From: an uncultured Rhodospirillales bacterium | GTDB taxonomy: Bacteria > Pseudomonadota > Alphaproteobacteria > Rhodospirillales > 2-02-FULL-58-16 | Direction: 5' to 3' | DNA: 6,143 nucleotides | Assembly (NCBI GenBank): GCA_913053795.1 | Contig: CAJXGZ010000142.1 | Location: 1 to 6,143 of the forward strand | Shown here: positions 1-6,143 of the stretch, one piece after another | How positions within the stretch are numbered: position 1 is the stretch's first letter | Layout of the letters: the number at the start of each line of letters is the position of its first letter | The notes under the pieces: generated by a model | Database searches by the model: none | Told to the model about the DNA's origin: nothing | What the model saw: only the letters and a program-made list of their open reading frames with translations | Made by a program: the position numbers and the translations under genes

Positions 1-3116
<3,116 letters not shown>

Positions 3117-3122
3117 GACCGC

Positions 3123-3140
3123 CAAAATTTCCTCATTTTG
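3123..3140 (-). promoter_or_regulatory. Inverted repeat with the ribosome-binding site in its loop
   Basis: On the minus strand, CAAAAT (3140-3135) and ATTTTG (3128-3123) are perfect inverted arms, and the six-base loop is GAGGAA, the only good Shine-Dalgarno sequence for the coiled-coil gene. The spacing is 14 bases from GAGG to ATG at 3116, which is long, but 5 bases to an in-frame TTG at 3125, which is ideal. The stem is only 6 bp and AT-rich, so a structure at growth temperature is doubtful. The SD itself looks real. Confidence 0.3.
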
Positions 3141-3152
3141 AAAACCTGCGAA

Positions 3153-3183
3153 TCACACCATACACTAACGATATGTAGTGTGA
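3153..3183. promoter_or_regulatory. Nested inverted repeat, candidate operator upstream of the coiled-coil gene
   Basis: Within the 99 bp between the SDR stop and the coiled-coil start, tcacac (3153-3158) is the reverse complement of gtgtga (3178-3183). Inside that pair, acacta (3162-3167) is the reverse complement of tagtgt (3176-3181) with an 8-base spacer. A further tcaca at 3197-3201 can pair with tgtga at 3179-3183. The region is clearly AT-richer than its surroundings and must carry any independent promoter of the minus-strand coiled-coil gene. I see no convincing -35/-10 pair. It could be a regulator-binding site or a weak hairpin, and the regulator is not identifiable. Confidence 0.35.
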
Positions 3184-3215
3184 AAGAGGCAAATGGTCAC
3201 AAAATGTTGATAAAA

Positions 3216-3980
3216 TCAAAAAAGGTGCTGGCCGCCGGTGACCCAAACTTCCGTACCGGTGACATAGCTTGAGTCATCGGAACACAGGTAGAAAACGGTG
3301 GTCGCCACGTCCATGGGCGCACCCATTCGGTCAAGAGGGATGCGGGGAATCAGGGCTTCGTACTCAGGGCCCACCATGTCGGTCTCGATCTCGCCGGGGG
3401 CGACGGCGTTGACGCGCACGCCCAGCGCCGCGAATTCGTTCGCCATCTCGCGGGTCATGGCCGACAGCGCCGCCTTGGAAATGGAATAGGCGGAGCCGGC
3501 GAAGGGATGGATGGAATGGCCGGCGATGGAGGTGATGTTGACGATGGCGCCCTTGCCCTTGTGCAGCGCCGAGGCGAATCCCCTGGAAAGCTTCAGGGGC
3601 GCGAAGAGGTTAAGCTCGAAGACGTCCCGCCACGCCGCCAAGTCGCCGTTGAGGCACCCCAGGCGTTCCTTGAAGGGGGTCTTTGGCGACATGCCGGCGT
3701 TGTTGACCAGACCGTGCAAGGGGGCGTCGCCGAGGGCTTGGTTGGCCTCTTGGATGAGGTTGGCGATGCTGTCGTCATCGCCGAGGTCGGTGGGGATGTG
3801 CTGGGTCCAGTTTGGATCGCGCTTGCATTCAGGCGGCGCATCCTCGCGCGAGCACGTAATGATGCGCCAGCCTCTTTCCAAAAAGCACACGGCGGTGGCG
3901 TGGCCGATGCCCCGGCTGCCGCCGGTAATAACCACCGTCTTCCTGTCGTTTGCAGATTCCATCTCGCTGATTCGTTCCAT
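3216..3980 (-). CDS. Short-chain dehydrogenase/reductase (SDR family, FabG-like)
   Basis: This is a complete classical SDR of 254 residues, a cytosolic NAD(P)-dependent oxidoreductase; the substrate cannot be told from sequence. With the start at 3980, the cofactor motif TGGSRGIG is at residues 19-26, followed by NNAG (93-96). The catalytic tetrad is N124, S151 (NITSIAG), Y165 and K169 (YSISK). The PGEIETDM segment after the active site and the C-terminal GTEVWVTGGQ are also typical. The Arg in SRGIG hints at NADPH preference, as in FabG-type reductases, but this is weak. The start is uncertain. ATG at 3962 and TTG at 3992 are also in frame, and the TTG has GGAG (3999-4002) six bases upstream, the best ribosome site of the three. 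A longer frame to 4148 would run antisense into the carboxylase gene and is unlikely. The gene diverges from the carboxylase remnant and is followed 99 bp later by the coiled-coil gene. Confidence 0.9.
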   Translation of the reverse strand: MERISEMESANDRKTVVITGGSRGIGHATAVCFLERGWRIITCSREDAPPECKRDPNWTQHIPTDLGDDDSIANLIQEANQALGDAPLHGLVNNAGMSPKTPFKERLGCLNGDLAAWRDVFELNLFAPLKLSRGFASALHKGKGAIVNITSIAGHSIHPFAGSAYSISKAALSAMTREMANEFAALGVRVNAVAPGEIETDMVGPEYEALIPRIPLDRMGAPMDVATTVFYLCSDDSSYVTGTEVWVTGGQHLF

Positions 3981-3998
3981 AGCGATGCGCAAAGGTAA

Positions 3999-4002
3999 CT
4001 CC
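3999..4002 (-). promoter_or_regulatory. Candidate ribosome-binding site favouring a TTG start for the SDR
   Basis: GGAG on the minus strand is followed by six bases and then TTG at 3992-3990, in frame with the SDR. The ATG codons at 3980 and 3962 have no comparable site at proper spacing. If it is used, the protein gains four residues (LRIA) relative to the 3980 start. Confidence 0.35.
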
Positions 4003-4050
4003 GGACGGCGCCGGATGAAAGCCTTCGTTACTTGCCCGTCCGCATAATAT

Positions 4051-4421
4051 ATGAAAATAATGAATGGGATATTCAAAAAAACCCTCATCGCCAACCGTGG
4101 GGAGATCGCCCTAAGAATCATCAAGACGGCGCGGCGGATTGGCGTCAAGGCCGTCGCCGTTTTTTCCGAGGCAGACAGGGACTTCCCTCACGTTCAGGCG
4201 GCCGGCGCGCCGGGCGTTTGCTGTCGCCCATGCCGGGGTTGCTCACTTTTCTTTATGTCGAGAAAGGACGGCGTGTTAAGGCGGGCCAGGAACTTGTTGT
4301 AATCGAGGCCATGAAGATGGAGAACGTGCTGTGCGCCGGTCGAGACGGCGTCTTCTCGGCGGTTCGCGCCAAGCCCGGCGATACCTTGAAGGTTGATCAG
4401 GTTATAATGGAATTTGAGTAA
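4051..4421 (+). pseudogene. pccA: Propionyl-CoA carboxylase alpha subunit, collapsed by internal deletion and frameshift
   Basis: Two ends of one gene are present without the middle. From ATG 4051 (or 4060) the frame reads FKKTLIANRGEIALRIIKTA and on to SEADRDFPHVQAA, the N-terminus of biotin carboxylase. Just after 4203 homology in that frame ends and the reading goes out of frame to a stop at 4302. In another frame, from about 4215, comes LLSPMPGLLTFLYVEKGRRV and then the biotinyl motif EAMKMEN (biotin-acceptor Lys at 4314-4316), ending DQVIMEFE at a stop at 4419-4421. Intact biotin-dependent alpha subunits of this type have about 660 residues, so roughly 540 (about 1.6 kb) are missing, including the whole ATP-grasp and carboxylation region. 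The join lies within GC-rich 4204-4214. Assignment to PccA rather than another acyl-CoA carboxylase rests on the C-terminal sequence and the acylphosphatase neighbour. The remnant cannot be catalytic. A biotinyl peptide could be made only from an internal start such as ATG 4230. Confidence 0.85.
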
Positions 4422-4425
4422 TGTT

Positions 4426-4707
4426 ATGGCTGAAAAGACAATTCATGTCCGTATCGAGGGACGCGTCCAGGGGGTCTGGTTTCGCGCCTGGACCATGCAG
4501 GAAGCCAGGGAGCGCGCCTTAAGCGGCTGGGTGCGCAATTGCTCCGGCGGCAGCGTCGAGGCTTTGTTCTCAGGGGCGCCGGACGCCGTCGACGCCATGG
4601 TGGAGGCGTGCTGGAGCGGCCCGCCCGCGGCGCGCGTCGACAACGTCGCCACAAGCCCGGCCAACCCTCCCGATGACGCCGGGTTCCAGGGACTGCCGAC
4701 CAAATAA
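4426..4707 (+). CDS. Acylphosphatase
   Basis: This is a complete small enzyme of 93 residues, within the usual 90-100 for the family, that hydrolyses acyl phosphates such as acetyl phosphate or 1,3-bisphosphoglycerate in the cytosol. The signature GRVQGVWFR is at residues 12-20 with catalytic Arg20, and GWVRN at 34-38 contains catalytic Asn38; GSVEALFSG follows as expected. Trp18 replaces the commoner Tyr, as in many proteobacterial members. ATG 4426 is chosen because it gives the standard N-terminus; an in-frame TTG at 4414 would add four residues. The ribosome site is weak (GAG at 4415-4417). The start lies four bases after the carboxylase stop, so translation is probably coupled to the broken pccA. 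The pair pccA-acylphosphatase is a recurring alphaproteobacterial order. The stop is three bases from that of the convergent kinase gene, with no terminator between. Confidence 0.92.
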   Translation: MAEKTIHVRIEGRVQGVWFRAWTMQEARERALSGWVRNCSGGSVEALFSGAPDAVDAMVEACWSGPPAARVDNVATSPANPPDDAGFQGLPTK

Positions 4708-4710
4708 GGA

Positions 4711-5973
4711 TTAAAAGGCGATGGTGAAATTGACGCCGCCGCCGCTGGGGGGGTCCGTCACATGGACGGCGCCGTTGTGGGCCTCCACCACGCGCTGAAC
4801 AATGGACAGCCCCAGTCCGGCGCCGCCGCTTCTTCTGTCGGAGCGTTGAAATCTTTTAAATATGCTGTCTAGTTTTTCCTTTGATACTCCGTGCCCTTTA
4901 TTGATGACGCTTATGGCGGGGGCGTCGCTCACCTGAATTGTGATGGTGGTTTTTCTTGAGGAGTATTTCAAAGCGTTCTCGACCAAATTGCGCACGGCGT
5001 GATCCAGGGCGGCGGCGTTGCCGTTTATCATGACCGGACCTTTCGCGCCGATGATTTCTATGGACCTCTCTTCCCTGATGACGAGCGGCGCCAGCCGTTC
5101 GGCGACGTCCGAGCAAATTTTTCTGATGTCCACTTCATTCATCTCTAGGGTTTCGGTTGAGTCCAAGCGCGCAAGCGCCAGCAACTGCTCCAGCGTCCGC
5201 GTCATATCATTCACGTCCTTGAGCAGGCTTTGCGATTTATCATCATCGTCCAGTTCACTCAAATGCAGCTTCAGCACGGACAGCGGCGTGCGAAGTTCAT
5301 GGGCGACGTCGCTGGCGAATGTCCGATATTTCAATTCGCTTTCACGCAGGGCGTTCTCAATGCGCTTGCGCCCGGTGATGTCAATCAACGCGCCCACCAT
5401 GCCGCCCGGCCCGCCGTCGGATTTTGTGAACATGGCTTTGTGATAAATGACGTCATGGAAGCTGCCGTCGGCGTAATTAAAGGCCGCCTCGTAAGTCTGC
5501 ACGCCGCCCATTTCAAGCAGTTCCGAATCCGCCGCATTGTTGATGTCGGCAAGATCCTTGGGCGCGGGGTCGTAAACATTCTTGCCGATAATTTCTTCCT
5601 TTGGAAGGCCGACAAAGTCCTCGAATGCGGTGTTGCAACCGAGGTAGACGCAGTTCATATTCTTATAAAAAATCGGGACGGGTATGGAGTCGATCAGTGA
5701 TTGATGCAGGCTGAACTGGTCGCTCAGCGCCGCTTTCACTTTCTCTCGTTCAGCAATGATATTTTTGGTCACCAGAATCGAGATAACCACCGCCACTGAA
5801 GAAAAAATCGTTGCGGTAAGGACGGTTTCCCACCGATTCGTATTTGTTTCATGCGGCGCGTCGGTAAATAACGAAACTATGGATTTTTCTACATAAAATT
5901 CCCAGAAATAAGAAAGCGTGAAAACTAAAAAAAGAGCCAAAACCGCAGTGATAAAAACGTTCCGGTGCGTCAC
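4711..5973 (-). CDS. PAS-domain sensor histidine kinase
   Basis: A 420-residue membrane sensor kinase that should autophosphorylate and pass phosphate to the response regulator encoded just upstream. Two membrane segments (about 8-26 and 50-70) flank a short periplasmic loop of roughly 25 residues. A PAS domain spans about 88-205, ending VGALIDITGRKRIENALRES, a typical PAS/PAC-to-linker passage. The HisKA H-box is DVAHELRTPLS with phospho-acceptor His225. The ATPase domain has an N-box NLVENALKYSS (Asn333), a G1 box NKGHGV (358-363) and a G2 box GAGLGLSIV (384-392). G1 has Asn358 where most kinases have Asp, a variant also found in CusS-type heavy-metal sensors, so activity is likely retained. 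No HAMP domain is visible. The start is GTG at 5973, supported by GAGGGG at 5983-5988, which overlaps the regulator's stop. The signal sensed is unknown; the small periplasmic loop suggests the PAS domain senses in the cytoplasm. Confidence 0.93.
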   Translation of the reverse strand: MTHRNVFITAVLALFLVFTLSYFWEFYVEKSIVSLFTDAPHETNTNRWETVLTATIFSSVAVVISILVTKNIIAEREKVKAALSDQFSLHQSLIDSIPVPIFYKNMNCVYLGCNTAFEDFVGLPKEEIIGKNVYDPAPKDLADINNAADSELLEMGGVQTYEAAFNYADGSFHDVIYHKAMFTKSDGGPGGMVGALIDITGRKRIENALRESELKYRTFASDVAHELRTPLSVLKLHLSELDDDDKSQSLLKDVNDMTRTLEQLLALARLDSTETLEMNEVDIRKICSDVAERLAPLVIREERSIEIIGAKGPVMINGNAAALDHAVRNLVENALKYSSRKTTITIQVSDAPAISVINKGHGVSKEKLDSIFKRFQRSDRRSGGAGLGLSIVQRVVEAHNGAVHVTDPPSGGGVNFTIAF

Positions 5974-5982
5974 GCCGCCCGT

Positions 5983-5988
5983 CCCCTC
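5983..5988 (-). promoter_or_regulatory. Ribosome-binding site for the histidine kinase, overlapping the upstream stop codon
   Basis: GAGGGG on the minus strand lies nine bases before the GTG start at 5973. Its first G is the last base of the response regulator's TAG stop (5990-5988), so terminating ribosomes sit on the kinase start region and translational coupling is likely. This decides the GTG start, as no ATG lies near the N-terminus. Confidence 0.65.
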
Positions 5989-6143
5989 TAGGAGTCGTCG
6001 CCGGCGAGCAGATAGCCGACTCCGCGAAGGGTGTGGATCTCCGTCGACGCGCCGACCTTGGTAAGGCGTTTGCGCAGCCGGGAAATAAGCGCCTCCACCG
6101 AATTGGAGGCTGTTTCTTCGCCAAAACCGTAGATTTTTTCCTC
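5988..6143 (-). CDS. OmpR/PhoB-family response regulator, C-terminal fragment
   Basis: The last 51 codons of a response regulator are in the window; the N-terminus lies beyond the right edge. The sequence IYGFGEETASNSVEALISRL then KRLTKVGASTEIHTLRGVGY is the end of the winged-helix DNA-binding domain of OmpR/PhoB regulators: the recognition helix (SNSVEALISRLRKRL) followed by the wing hairpin with its hallmark RGVGY. The receiver domain and phosphorylated Asp are not visible. The stop is 14 bases before the kinase start on the same strand, so the two form a standard regulator-kinase operon and are almost certainly a cognate pair. The target genes are unknown. Confidence 0.92.
   Translation of the reverse strand, partial: EEKIYGFGEETASNSVEALISRLRKRLTKVGASTEIHTLRGVGYLLAGDDS

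Noticed and set aside
3507..4047. Plus-strand open frames opposite the SDR
   Set aside because: They are antisense to a complete SDR with all catalytic residues; no domain is visible in them.
4030..4060. Promoter -10 (taatat, 4044-4049) before pccA
   Set aside because: No -35 at proper spacing, and the start of transcription would fall on or after the ATG; not strong enough to annotate.
3981..4148. N-terminal extension of the SDR to ATG 4148
   Set aside because: It would place 56 non-homologous residues before the cofactor motif and overlap the carboxylase N-terminus on the opposite strand. Classical SDRs begin shortly before TGxxxGIG.
4424..4703. Minus-strand frames opposite the acylphosphatase
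   Set aside because: They have Arg/Pro/Ala-rich composition and no motif; the plus strand encodes a full acylphosphatase.
4700..4720. Terminator between the convergent acylphosphatase and kinase genes
   Set aside because: Only three bases separate the stop codons, and no GC-rich stem with a T-run is present.
5018..5700. Plus-strand frames opposite the histidine kinase
   Set aside because: They are shadows of the kinase, whose H, N, G1 and G2 boxes are all on the minus strand.

Overview
The window is GC-rich, densely coding DNA that looks alphaproteobacterial, most likely Rhodospirillales-like. This rests on a propionyl-CoA carboxylase alpha remnant followed directly by an acylphosphatase gene, on the flavour of the membrane-anchored coiled-coil protein, and on the OmpR-type two-component pair. 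No rRNA, tRNA, CRISPR array or insertion sequence is visible.

Layout. Positions 1-3116 (minus strand) are one uninterrupted reading frame of 1038 codons that runs off the left edge. It encodes a charged N-terminus, two membrane segments and about 32 tandem units of 25 residues. It then passes in frame into the middle of a sigma-54 activator AAA+ domain (GAFTGA and Walker B present, Walker A absent). Positions 3117-3215 are a short AT-richer intergenic region with inverted repeats. Positions 3216-3980 (minus) encode a complete short-chain dehydrogenase. Diverging from it, 4051-4421 (plus) is a collapsed propionyl-CoA carboxylase alpha gene: the first ~50 codons of the biotin carboxylase are joined out of frame to the last ~65 codons of the biotinyl domain. 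Positions 4426-4707 (plus) are an intact acylphosphatase. Convergent to it, 4711-5973 (minus) is a PAS histidine kinase, preceded by the C-terminus of its OmpR-family response regulator (5988-6143, minus, cut by the right edge).

How the genes relate. The regulator and kinase form a normal two-gene operon. The carboxylase and acylphosphatase would be co-transcribed. The SDR and the coiled-coil gene lie on the same strand, 99 bp apart, and may be separately regulated.

The main surprises are two deletion-type junctions within 4 kb and the repeat architecture of the coiled-coil protein. Each junction joins the start of one conserved protein or domain to the interior of another. The coil has a strict 25-residue unit and, above it, a 196-residue (8-unit) higher-order period. 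The coil/AAA+ junction falls where the coil repeat and the AAA+ domain share a near-identical short motif, pointing to recombination at short homology or to an assembly collapse. Sequence alone cannot decide between real genome decay and a misassembly.
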